From: a virus
Virus record (IMG/VR): IMGVR_UViG_3300034073_003658
Location: 1 to 60,113 of that record
Reading direction: 5' to 3' (one strand)
Length of the DNA stretch: 60,113 nucleotides
A program made the position numbers and the translations under genes. Below are positions 34,056 to 41,846 of this stretch, piece by piece. The stretch's first letter is position 1. The number at the start of each line of letters is the position of its first letter. Below the pieces are notes generated by a model, which had not been told where the DNA came from, did no database searches, and saw only the letters and a program-made list of their open reading frames with translations.

Positions 34056-36734
34056 TTACCAACTATAATCTAAATTAACTCTCCCCCAACCGTTATTTGT
34101 TTTTACATATAAATAATTATTATCCCATGTAACAGAACCAATATCCCCAACAGTATCACCGCTTGTTGTTGGTACGGAGTTTGATTTTTTAATTATTAAA
34201 TCTGGAACATAAACCGTATTGGAAGTTGTTGCGGTTATACCTTCACCACCTAATACGACAACATTTTTTAAATTGTTGGTGATTGTATTACCACTACCAC
34301 CAATTAAAGATGAATTAGTGGTACCACTATATACTGAATTATCACTACCACCACCAAATAACACATTTTTAATTGAGCTGTAAGTTGACGTGTCGTATGC
34401 TCTAGATCTTGGGGTTGATATAAAAACTGGGTAAAAATCATAACCAACCACCCCATAGATGTTGGTTCCGGTACCCAAACCAGTACCCATAACACCTGAC
34501 GGTAATCCTACTTGGGAGGCGTTGGGTTTACCTAAAATAATTTCAGACTGTAATGTACCACCGGTTAAATTACCACCGGTTAAACTACCCGCACTACTGT
34601 TAGATCTAACACTAAAAATTGAACCTCCTGTACTTAAAATATCTTGAATACCTATTTCTAAGCCGTAAGAATCTAATTGATTTAATGATTTATTATTAGT
34701 GGATAAAAATATTTGATTAGGTGCTATAAATGTGGCTCCACCACCAGCGAGTTGTAAATATTGGTTGGTCCCTGATTGTAGTTTAACACCATTATAGTCA
34801 CTACCCATTGATAAAAAAGTGTCTAATCCACTATATTTTGTATATAATTTTATGTTATCATTAGTAGATGAGATGTCAAAATAATTATTGGTTGAATTTC
34901 CTGAGATTGTGTCATGTAATAAAATAGGTGAACAACCGTATAAATTATGTACATATAAATCGGTAATACAACTTGCGGACGTGTTACCAGTAAACTGTAC
35001 TATTGTTGTACCACCACTTCCACCCGGTATTTGCCAAGATACATTACCATCTGAATCCAAAGCGGTTAAAACATAACCAGCTGTAGCTCCTGATGTTATT
35101 TGTAAGTTTGTTGTTATAGTTTTACCTGAAACATTAACCACACCATAACCAATACCTAAATCAGTTACAGATAATAAATTACTTCTAGAAGAACTTGAGC
35201 TACCGTTACCTATTACAAATAAACTTGTGAGACCTGTAACATTAAATTTACCAAAAACTGACTGGTTATCTATATCACTTATAAGACCTTGACCCATGGC
35301 AAAAGAGTAGTCACCAATTGAATGTGTTTGATTACCGCCAGCGTAAGAATAGTCACCAGATGCTACAGTAAAATATCCTTGACTGTGTGAACCAGACCCA
35401 ATAGCTCTAGTATTATTACCTTCAGCATGAGATCCAGTACCCATAGCATAATTCCCAAATCCTTCAGCATGAGATACATAACCAAGAGAAGTTGATGTCC
35501 CTTCCGCATGGGAACTAATACCTAGTGCTTTCGATTCATTTTCAGCGTGGGAATAATCACCTAAAACATTATTAGCGTAAGTACTATTTAAAAAATATAA
35601 ATCAGCGACATAAGGATAAAAACCACTTATATTCTCGGTTAAATATAATTCGGTACTGGTACCAGTATAAACTACCGCATTATAAGTTACAACTATATTA
35701 CCTAGTACACAATTATCTGTTAAAAATAAATTAGGAAATTCGGTTGTTACGTCACCATAAGAAGAATCTAAAGTTACAATTCCGTTAGTCACATCAATTA
35801 CTGAAAAACCTTTCCAACCAGATATTGTATCAAAACCCTCAGCATGTGACGAATTACCTATTGCAACAGTAAAATAACCTTCTGAATGTGAAATGTCACC
35901 AAAAGCTGAGGTAAAACTACCTTCTGCATGTGAACCATTACCACTAGCTATAGTATTACCGCCTTCCGCATGTGAAATATAACCTATCGCACTTGTTTGT
36001 CTACCTTCTGAATGTGAATAATCACCATCAGCCTTTGTTAAATAACCTTCCGCATGTGACGTATCACCAGTTGCGATTGTTTGCCTACCTTCCGCATGTG
36101 ACCCTTGTCCTATTGCTTGTGCACTTTGGCCTTCAGCGTGTGAAAAACTACCTTGAGCTATCGTACTATCACCCTCAGCATGTGACGAATCTCCTATCGC
36201 CATTGATATATAACCTTCTGAGTGTGAAAAATTACCTTCCGCTTTTGTTAAATAACCAAAAGAAGTACTGTACTGTGTTATCGCACTACTTCCATTGTAT
36301 TGTATTTGATCCCATATTGTTATGGGTGAACACCCGTGAATATTTGTAACATATAAATCAGTAATACAAGAACCTGTACCACCTGTAAATGTACTACTAA
36401 CGGGAGTAATCCAAGTCACAGTACCACCAGAATCTAAAGAACCTAAATAATAACCTGTTATATCGACAGTTGTAGTACCTGTCGATCCACTTATATATAA
36501 AACAGGTGGTTCTACTTTTAAACCTGATATATTACCATAATTAAGGTACCCTGAAAGTCCCGCAACAGTATATAAAGTACTAGCTGTTGTGGTACCAGTA
36601 AAATCCAAAATAGGTCCAAATATATTAATTTGTCCTGTTTGATTTATATTTGTATTACCTGATAATGTAATTGAAGTAGCACTGTACTGTACAATCTGTC
36701 TATCTTCAAAATTGGGTCTTGTATAAAAAGGCAT
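34056..36734 (-). CDS. tail fibre with YadA-like beta-roll head repeats
   Basis: An 892-residue fibre. Residues 168-305 and 393-483 are 14-residue repeats of the SHAEGxxTxAxGxx type, exactly the left-handed beta-roll repeat of trimeric autotransporter adhesin heads such as YadA; about 10 and 7 units are separated by a 75-90 residue insertion. Two copies of the C(I)TDLYVxNxxGCSP motif lie at 123-136 and 589-603. The C-terminal part contains a GGSGNTITNN-like turn, and VTWDNNYLYVKTNNGWGRVN, a common fibre end. The beta-roll implies a trimeric, rod-like receptor-binding protein. The start is one base after the 36736 gene. Confidence 0.88.
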   Translation of the reverse strand: MPFYTRPNFEDRQIVQYSATSITLSGNTNINQTGQINIFGPILDFTGTTTASTLYTVAGLSGYLNYGNISGLKVEPPVLYISGSTGTTTVDITGYYLGSLDSGGTVTWITPVSSTFTGGTGSCITDLYVTNIHGCSPITIWDQIQYNGSSAITQYSTSFGYLTKAEGNFSHSEGYISMAIGDSSHAEGDSTIAQGSFSHAEGQSAQAIGQGSHAEGRQTIATGDTSHAEGYLTKADGDYSHSEGRQTSAIGYISHAEGGNTIASGNGSHAEGSFTSAFGDISHSEGYFTVAIGNSSHAEGFDTISGWKGFSVIDVTNGIVTLDSSYGDVTTEFPNLFLTDNCVLGNIVVTYNAVVYTGTSTELYLTENISGFYPYVADLYFLNSTYANNVLGDYSHAENESKALGISSHAEGTSTSLGYVSHAEGFGNYAMGTGSHAEGNNTRAIGSGSHSQGYFTVASGDYSYAGGNQTHSIGDYSFAMGQGLISDIDNQSVFGKFNVTGLTSLFVIGNGSSSSSRSNLLSVTDLGIGYGVVNVSGKTITTNLQITSGATAGYVLTALDSDGNVSWQIPGGSGGTTIVQFTGNTSASCITDLYVHNLYGCSPILLHDTISGNSTNNYFDISSTNDNIKLYTKYSGLDTFLSMGSDYNGVKLQSGTNQYLQLAGGGATFIAPNQIFLSTNNKSLNQLDSYGLEIGIQDILSTGGSIFSVRSNSSAGSLTGGNLTGGTLQSEIILGKPNASQVGLPSGVMGTGLGTGTNIYGVVGYDFYPVFISTPRSRAYDTSTYSSIKNVLFGGGSDNSVYSGTTNSSLIGGSGNTITNNLKNVVVLGGEGITATTSNTVYVPDLIIKKSNSVPTTSGDTVGDIGSVTWDNNYLYVKTNNGWGRVNLDYSW
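35286..35558 (-). repeat. second block of 14-residue beta-roll repeats
   Basis: About seven units (residues 393-483), more degenerate than the first block, with GxSHAEG, GSHSQG, DYSYAGG and DYSFAMG as cores. Confidence 0.8.
35820..36233 (-). repeat. first block of 14-residue beta-roll repeats
   Basis: About ten units (residues 168-305). The core SH(A/S)EG is spaced 14 residues apart almost without indels, as in YadA-type heads. Confidence 0.88.
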
Positions 36735-36735
36735 A

Positions 36736-37881
36736 TTATATAACTGTTATTCCTAAAGGCCTGTATTGTAATGCTTTATTTAACTGTTCAGCTTCAGTAG
36801 CTTTACGTGTTAACATATTATCAGGACGTAATCTTTCTAATCTTTGATTCAACCTTTCTAATAAAGTCGTTCTATCCTCTCTTGATTCACTTAATAGTGA
36901 TTCATAATCCATTGTTACTTCTGCATCGGTAACACCAAGTGAACCACCAAATTTACCTCTAACACGACCAAGGGTTTCTTTACATAAAGCCGTAAACCAA
37001 TCTCTAACCCATTGTTTTGATGGTGTATTTAACTCAGTAAAATTTACAACATCCACTGGAACGTCAGAAGGTAATTTCACAATGTCTTTGTTTGCGTTTA
37101 AACATCTTTGTCTGTCTTCATCAGAAGTGGTTTCGTAATACCAATACCAAACTCTAGCACCACCCACGTTTATTGTTTGACCGCCAGCAAACCCACTCCT
37201 ACCAAAAGATAATCTACTACCTGGTGGTGGTGATAAGTGTAATAATCTAGTACCGCTAGGTCCCGCTGTTAACCAATAAATTAATTCTGAACTAACAAGT
37301 CTTTGTTTTAAATTGTAATCCGCATTTCTTAAAACAATATCATATGCCGGAGCTAAATAAAATCCGCCATAACCAAACCCACCACCTGCGGCACCATAAG
37401 GTAATTGAGAGATACCTCCACCAAAACCATAATCACCAAAACCATAATTTGAATATAATGCATAATCCACTGTTGGTGGTTGAAAGTATAGCACTTCATT
37501 GATTTCACGTCCCGCCGGAATTGAATACACTTGTCTACCATTTTCTAATGTGACGTAATCCTGTTTTAATTCCCAAGGACCTCTTGCTTGTAAACCAACT
37601 ATTTTTGAGTAAGCATAAGTAAAAGAATCTTCATATCCTTGTGATTTAGTTGTTAAGGCTTTAGCCAAATCTGTTGTATCTAAATTAATACCATCTAATG
37701 ATGACCATTGAGCCTCAATTAGCCATTCATTAATATATGAAGAATGATCTTCAACAGCTATCTCTAATAAGGTACACATTTGTTCATCAGATAATTCTAT
37801 CTTCCTTAAAGGAGCGCCTAATCTATGTCTAACTTGACGAAATAATTTTTGTTTTTCCGCTTCTTCTATTATTAGAGCCAT
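36736..37881 (-). CDS. large putative virion structural protein
   Basis: This 381-residue protein begins MALIIEEAEKQKLFRQVRHR and LGAPLRKIELSDEQMCTLL, a helical N-terminus that I associate with conserved neck/baseplate-type proteins of large phages. A Gly/Tyr/Phe-rich loop (YGFGDYGFGGGIS, YGAAGGGFGYGGF) lies near 150-180, flanked by beta strands LYFQPPTVDY and HLSPPPGSRLSF. The C-terminal third is helical with KQWVRDWFTALCKETLGRVRG and a charged coiled segment ESREDRTTLLERLNQRLERL. The gene is the first of a minus-strand unit behind a GATATTTATG motif. Virion function is an inference from family memory and location. Confidence 0.62.
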   Translation of the reverse strand: MALIIEEAEKQKLFRQVRHRLGAPLRKIELSDEQMCTLLEIAVEDHSSYINEWLIEAQWSSLDGINLDTTDLAKALTTKSQGYEDSFTYAYSKIVGLQARGPWELKQDYVTLENGRQVYSIPAGREINEVLYFQPPTVDYALYSNYGFGDYGFGGGISQLPYGAAGGGFGYGGFYLAPAYDIVLRNADYNLKQRLVSSELIYWLTAGPSGTRLLHLSPPPGSRLSFGRSGFAGGQTINVGGARVWYWYYETTSDEDRQRCLNANKDIVKLPSDVPVDVVNFTELNTPSKQWVRDWFTALCKETLGRVRGKFGGSLGVTDAEVTMDYESLLSESREDRTTLLERLNQRLERLRPDNMLTRKATEAEQLNKALQYRPLGITVI

Positions 37882-37894
37882 CGTTGCTTTATTT

Positions 37895-37904
37895 CATAAA
37901 TATC
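37895..37904 (-). promoter_or_regulatory. late-promoter-like motif GATATTTATG
   Basis: Thirteen bases upstream of the ATG at 37881, in a 50-base gap below the helicase gene stop. It could start the 31973-37881 transcript. Confidence 0.45.
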
Positions 37905-37931
37905 AACAATAGAGATAATAGTAACTAAGAT

Positions 37932-39749
37932 TTATTTTTTTAATAAAGAAGTTAATAAATCTTCCATTATATCTATGGATTCTAATTTTTCACCCATAAC
38001 TGTAGATATAATTTCTTTTTTCTTTTGTAACGTTTCGTAAATTTTTTCTTCGATAGTATCGTTAAAAATAGGGTAATAGATATTAACTGTTTTATCTTGG
38101 CCTATACGATAATTTCTATCCTCTGCTTGTTGGTGATTTGCCGGAACAAAATCTAAATCATGAAATATCGTAGTATCAGAAGCGGTTAATGTAATAGCAG
38201 AACCAGCCGAAATAATATTACCGATAAAAACTCTGATTTTTGGGTTATTTTGGAATTCGTCGATAGATTTTTGTTTTTCTTTATCAGACATTTCACCATT
38301 ATGACAAACAGCTAGTTCACCAAATTCTTTTTTAAGTTCTTTTAATGAATCCGTAAAAACAGTGAAAATGATAATTTTTTTATCATCAGATTGTTCTAAA
38401 AAATTGTGAACCATATCCACGGTCATTGAAACTTTTTCTTTTGAAAGAAATTTCCTAAGAACACCCATTTCAACCATTTGTCTACCTGCACCTAGTTTTT
38501 TACCCTCAACCTCTAACCAAAATAAATAATCATCAAAAGCCTCTTTATAACCTTTACGATTTTCTAAATCTAAATAAAATGGTGAAATAATTTTTGGGGG
38601 TAAATCTAAATGATCTTCTTTTTTTCGACGAAGAATATAATTTTTAGTTTTTTGGTGTAGTTCTTCTAAATTAGAGGCCCCATCAGTCAACCAAATTCTT
38701 TTTACCTTACCTGATTTAAGTTTCTTATTAAAAGATTTTGCTGCACAATATCGATAAGCAAAGTGTTGAAAGTTGTCTGCTACAGGAATTTTACATACCT
38801 TTAATAAGTTATAATAATCCATTGGTCTATTAGCAATAGGTGTACCTGTTAACAACCAAATTTTTTCAATATTTTCGGAAATTTGTGAAACAACTTTACC
38901 ACGAATAGAACCTTTGTTTTTAATCATATGTGCTTCATCGACAATTAATAAATCAAAATTTTCTTCATTAATATAACTTTTAGGTTCGGTTTTTTTTCGT
39001 TTATCTTCTATTTCATGAAATCTATTAAGAATATCGTAATTAATAATGGTGAAAAACTTAGGTTGCCAAAAACCGGATTTTACTATTGTTACATATTCTT
39101 CATCAATGTATTCTGTAATTTCACGGAACCAATTAATCTTTGCGTTAGCGGGACAAATAACTAATATTTTTTCTGCACCTGACAATAAAGCTGCCGCAAT
39201 AGCGGATTTAGTTTTACCAAGACCCATATCATCTGATAAAATAGATTTATCTTTTTTTAATAAAAATTTAACAGCGTTTTCTTGGTGCGGGAACAAACTT
39301 CTTTTTTTCTTATTAATCTTATTAACCGAGTCAAAATTTACTTCTAAATCTTCATAAGGTTCATAAAACATGTCTGTTAGGATTTGTGTCTTACCAATAT
39401 GAAATAGCACAGATTCTTTTTGATTTTTATATAACTTACCTTTGACATGGTAGGATTTATCGTTTTCAGATAACAATTGTTCGACAAAAACCTTTTCTGG
39501 TATATTTTTTAAATTGTATTTTTCTTTAAACTGTTCTCCCTGAAAAGAGGTTATTTCTACTATTTTATTTATTGTTGTCGGTTCAATATTATAATTGTCT
39601 TCTATGTACTGTATTTGATTTGGTGTTAAAACAAAAAAGCCCTCATCCTCTAATTTTTTTTTCATTTTAAGGATGTGATCATTTGATCCTTTGTAATTAC
39701 GGATTTTTTCTAAACTTGTTCTACTTTTTAATTTGGTTAAATCTACCAT
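37932..39749 (-). CDS. SNF2-family DEAH/DEAD ATPase (helicase-like)
   Basis: The outer frame begins at a TTG; the ATG at 39747-39749 gives 605 residues. SF2 motifs in order: LFPHQENAVKFLL (Q-like), SDDMGLGKTKSA (I, near 175), ICPANAKINW (Ia), LLIVDEAHMIKN (II, DEAH), WLLTGTPIANRP (III), IIIFTVFTDSLKEL (IV), VFIGNIISAGSAITL (V) and QAEDRNYRIGQ (VI). The pattern with LTGTP and RxxRIGQ defines the SNF2/Rad54-like branch. A 125-residue N-terminal domain precedes it. In phages these translocases may act on replication, recombination or DNA remodelling. The gene faces the structural region and its own AATAATA-type upstream motif. Confidence 0.94.
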   Translation of the reverse strand: MVDLTKLKSRTSLEKIRNYKGSNDHILKMKKKLEDEGFFVLTPNQIQYIEDNYNIEPTTINKIVEITSFQGEQFKEKYNLKNIPEKVFVEQLLSENDKSYHVKGKLYKNQKESVLFHIGKTQILTDMFYEPYEDLEVNFDSVNKINKKKRSLFPHQENAVKFLLKKDKSILSDDMGLGKTKSAIAAALLSGAEKILVICPANAKINWFREITEYIDEEYVTIVKSGFWQPKFFTIINYDILNRFHEIEDKRKKTEPKSYINEENFDLLIVDEAHMIKNKGSIRGKVVSQISENIEKIWLLTGTPIANRPMDYYNLLKVCKIPVADNFQHFAYRYCAAKSFNKKLKSGKVKRIWLTDGASNLEELHQKTKNYILRRKKEDHLDLPPKIISPFYLDLENRKGYKEAFDDYLFWLEVEGKKLGAGRQMVEMGVLRKFLSKEKVSMTVDMVHNFLEQSDDKKIIIFTVFTDSLKELKKEFGELAVCHNGEMSDKEKQKSIDEFQNNPKIRVFIGNIISAGSAITLTASDTTIFHDLDFVPANHQQAEDRNYRIGQDKTVNIYYPIFNDTIEEKIYETLQKKKEIISTVMGEKLESIDIMEDLLTSLLKK

Positions 39750-39753
39750 GGTC

Positions 39754-39764
39754 AAATAAATATA
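39754..39764 (-). promoter_or_regulatory. late-promoter-like motif TATATTTATTT
   Basis: Only four bases upstream of the ATG at 39749, so it would give a nearly leaderless helicase transcript. The motif is followed by GACC in gene orientation. Confidence 0.35.
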
Positions 39765-39804
39765 AACTTTGACTGTGGAAAATAAATAAAATAGGTAATT
39801 AGTA

Positions 39805-39815
39805 AATATTTATTA
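39805..39815 (+). promoter_or_regulatory. late-promoter-like motif AATATTTATTA
   Basis: Nineteen bases before the ATG at 39835. It is divergent with the copy at 39754-39764. Confidence 0.45.
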
Positions 39816-39834
39816 ATAAAATTATAGATTCGAT

Positions 39835-40353
39835 ATGGGTAAAAAGAAATGGCCAATAAACCGTCTTGGTAAATTTTATGACGAGGTAGATTTTGGTATT
39901 GAGAAAGAGATGTCTCGTGAATACGTAGAAGGTGATTTAAATTTTGTTGTCGTTCTTTTTCAAATTGATAGGAAAGAAACTCAGGTAGATGATGTATATG
40001 GTGAGGCTAAATCAGGTGAAATTAGATTTAAAGCACCCAAGGAATTAAGAGTAAAATTGGCTCTAGATGCCGCAGAAAATAAATCTTACTCTGGGGGTAT
40101 GAATAGGATTTTAGATTACGGTCAACTAACATTTCATGTATTTCAGGATCAATTAGAAGAATTAGGTTGTGATATATCATACGGTGATTACATTGGTTAT
40201 GCTGATAGAGAAGATAATATAAAATATTTTACTGTAACAAATGACGGTAGAATATTTTCAGATAACGCACACACAAGAATTGGTTATAAAGGTTATTATA
40301 GAACAATAACTTGTGTAACTGCTGATGCCAATGAATTTTTACCTAATTATTAA
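39835..40353 (+). CDS. putative virion/tail-associated protein
   Basis: A 172-residue protein beginning MGKKKWPINRLGKFYDEVDF, with a mixed fold: beta strands NFVVVLFQIDRKETQVD, GEIRFKAPKELRVKL, ILDYGQLTFHVFQDQL, ISYGDYIGYADREDNIKYF and a terminal YKGYYRTITCVTADANEF. The last strand pattern (YYRTIxCxxxDxxEF) resembles small phage head-completion or tail-connector proteins, but I cannot name the family. It leads a plus-strand unit with tail-completion-like genes, seven bases before the next, so a neck or tail-completion role is plausible. Confidence 0.6.
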   Translation: MGKKKWPINRLGKFYDEVDFGIEKEMSREYVEGDLNFVVVLFQIDRKETQVDDVYGEAKSGEIRFKAPKELRVKLALDAAENKSYSGGMNRILDYGQLTFHVFQDQLEELGCDISYGDYIGYADREDNIKYFTVTNDGRIFSDNAHTRIGYKGYYRTITCVTADANEFLPNY

Positions 40354-40360
40354 AGTATAA

Positions 40361-40999
40361 ATGGCTTTACCTAAAAAAATAAAAAAAAATATAAATTTAT
40401 TAACAGCAAAACCTGTTATAAATCCTCTAACCGGTGAAGGGCCTGAATATCACGATTTAAACCCTGCTAATTTACCTAGAGGTATTGATTTCGCTGATTT
40501 AGATAACGGTTTTGTTGATTGGGTTAAAAAAGACTTAAATGTTGTAATTGAAGGTGATTTGGTTCCTGTGTCATTTTTAACGGCTCAGAGGTGGTCGGAA
40601 TTTACTAGAACTTGGCAAAATTCTGATAAATACAAAAATATAAAAATACCTTTCATATCGGTTGTTAGAAAACCAGATGTACAACCAGGTACAAACCCAC
40701 AAGATTTTAATATTCCATTAAAAGATTATAGAATACCTGTTTCAGTGATACCTACATGGGACGGTAATAAAAAAGGCGCTAATGTTTATTTAATACCGCA
40801 ACCAGTAGGTGTTGATTTAACTTATACCATAAGATTTTTCACGTATAGAATGAATGAATTAAATGTCTTAAACCAAAAAGTTTTAACTACATTCGCTTCG
40901 GCTCAATCATATGTTAATATAAAGGGACATTATTTCCCTATAATGTTAGAAGGTATTAGTGATGAGTCTACTGTTGATGATTTGGAGGGTAAAAGATAG
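40361..40999 (+). CDS. tail-completion-like structural protein, N-terminal ORF
   Basis: A 212-residue ORF that I recognise by pattern as the front part of a conserved structural family of large Bacteroidota phages: NPLTGEGPEYHDLNPANLPR, GIDFADLDNGFVDWVKKDL, VSFLTAQRWSEFTRTWQNSD, PQPVGVDLTYTIRFFTYRMN and a YVNIKGHYFPIMLEGISDE strand. In the family the protein is usually longer. The following ORF (41024-41407) is in the same frame, 24 bases away, and looks like the rest of the family. Whether this is a split gene, reinitiation or read-through cannot be told from this sequence, and I annotate the two separately. Confidence 0.65.
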   Translation: MALPKKIKKNINLLTAKPVINPLTGEGPEYHDLNPANLPRGIDFADLDNGFVDWVKKDLNVVIEGDLVPVSFLTAQRWSEFTRTWQNSDKYKNIKIPFISVVRKPDVQPGTNPQDFNIPLKDYRIPVSVIPTWDGNKKGANVYLIPQPVGVDLTYTIRFFTYRMNELNVLNQKVLTTFASAQSYVNIKGHYFPIMLEGISDESTVDDLEGKR

Positions 41000-41023
41000 T
41001 ATGTTCAAACTTATGAGTTAAAA

Positions 41024-41407
41024 ATGATGGCTTACACATTAGATGAGGATAAATTTGAAATTAGACCAGGTTTGGAAAGAGCGATTCTCTCATACGAGGT
41101 TGAGGATAAAAGACCGAAAGTTGTAACTAAATTTATTAAAGATGAAAGTCAAAACGATAAAACTATAAATTTAATTATACAATTTTTAGTCGGTTCCCCA
41201 ACAACGGTGAGTTTTGTGGCCGATTCTTTAGCCAATTTCACATCAATAGATACTAGTAACATTTCTAATATCACAATTTATGTAAACAGTGTACCGGTGA
41301 CTTTACCTTTTTACGTAACAGTTGATGATGTTATCGGTATAAGTATAGTCAGAAATAATTCTTCAGAAATATCAGAAATAATACTTAGAGGAACAATACC
41401 ATTATGA
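41024..41407 (+). CDS. tail-completion-like structural protein, C-terminal ORF
   Basis: A 127-residue ORF starting at one of two adjacent ATGs. It opens AYTLDEDKFEIRPGLERAI, typical of the C-terminal part of the family noted for its neighbour, followed by beta strands KTINLIIQFLVGSPTTVSFV, NITIYVNSVPVTLPFYV and a strand ending in EIILRGTIPL. It lies in the same frame as the previous ORF and overlaps the next gene by four bases (ATGA). It could be translated by reinitiation after the first ORF. Confidence 0.58.
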   Translation: MMAYTLDEDKFEIRPGLERAILSYEVEDKRPKVVTKFIKDESQNDKTINLIIQFLVGSPTTVSFVADSLANFTSIDTSNISNITIYVNSVPVTLPFYVTVDDVIGISIVRNNSSEISEIILRGTIPL

Positions 41408-41820
41408 TGAATATGTCCAACTTTTGTAGTAATGGGGACATTACTAAAATTTATGTAATTGAGCCGGCTACCAATGGTATTGTATCAAATTTAACAGCCG
41501 ATACTATAACCGTTAATGGTGACATATATAATTGTGGTACTGGTTCTACAATAGTTAACACAATTGAAGCTTGTGACGATGTAATTACAATCGCTTCAGA
41601 TATAGTACCACCGTCTGATGGTTTAATATCTTTGGGTAGACCTATTAGAAGATTTAGGGAGGTTAATACAGTTAGTGGTATGACAAGCATATGGGCAGCT
41701 TCAACAAGAGTTGTTACACCGGAAGTTAGTTTAGGTTATGACTCACAAGGTGAATTAAGAATTTTAACAGCTAATAGTTCTTTATTACAAAATGATAACT
41801 TATTAGGTGGCACATATTAA
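41404..41820 (+). CDS. small fibre-like virion protein
   Basis: A 138-residue Thr/Asn-rich protein: NGIVSNLTADTITVNGDIYN and NTIEACDDVITIASDIV are fibre-type beta repeats, followed by DGLISLGRPIRRFREVNTVSG and VVTPEVSLGYDSQGELRI. The GLISLGRPIRRFREV stretch resembles the segment of phage structural proteins that carries intramolecular-chaperone-like or peptidase-fibre repeats. Function is inferred only as a virion component. It precedes the 704-residue fibre by 26 bases, with a promoter-like motif between. Confidence 0.58.
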   Translation: MMNMSNFCSNGDITKIYVIEPATNGIVSNLTADTITVNGDIYNCGTGSTIVNTIEACDDVITIASDIVPPSDGLISLGRPIRRFREVNTVSGMTSIWAASTRVVTPEVSLGYDSQGELRILTANSSLLQNDNLLGGTY

Positions 41821-41827
41821 ATAACTA

Positions 41828-41838
41828 CATATTTATAA
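41828..41838 (+). promoter_or_regulatory. late-promoter-like motif CATATTTATAA
   Basis: Eight bases before the ATG at 41847 in a short gap after the 41404 gene. Confidence 0.45.
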
Positions 41839-41846
41839 AATAAAAA

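Noticed and set aside
35286-36233. CRISPR-like repeated DNA
   Set aside because: The repetition is at protein level with variable codons and no constant repeat/unique spacer alternation; it is the YadA beta-roll.
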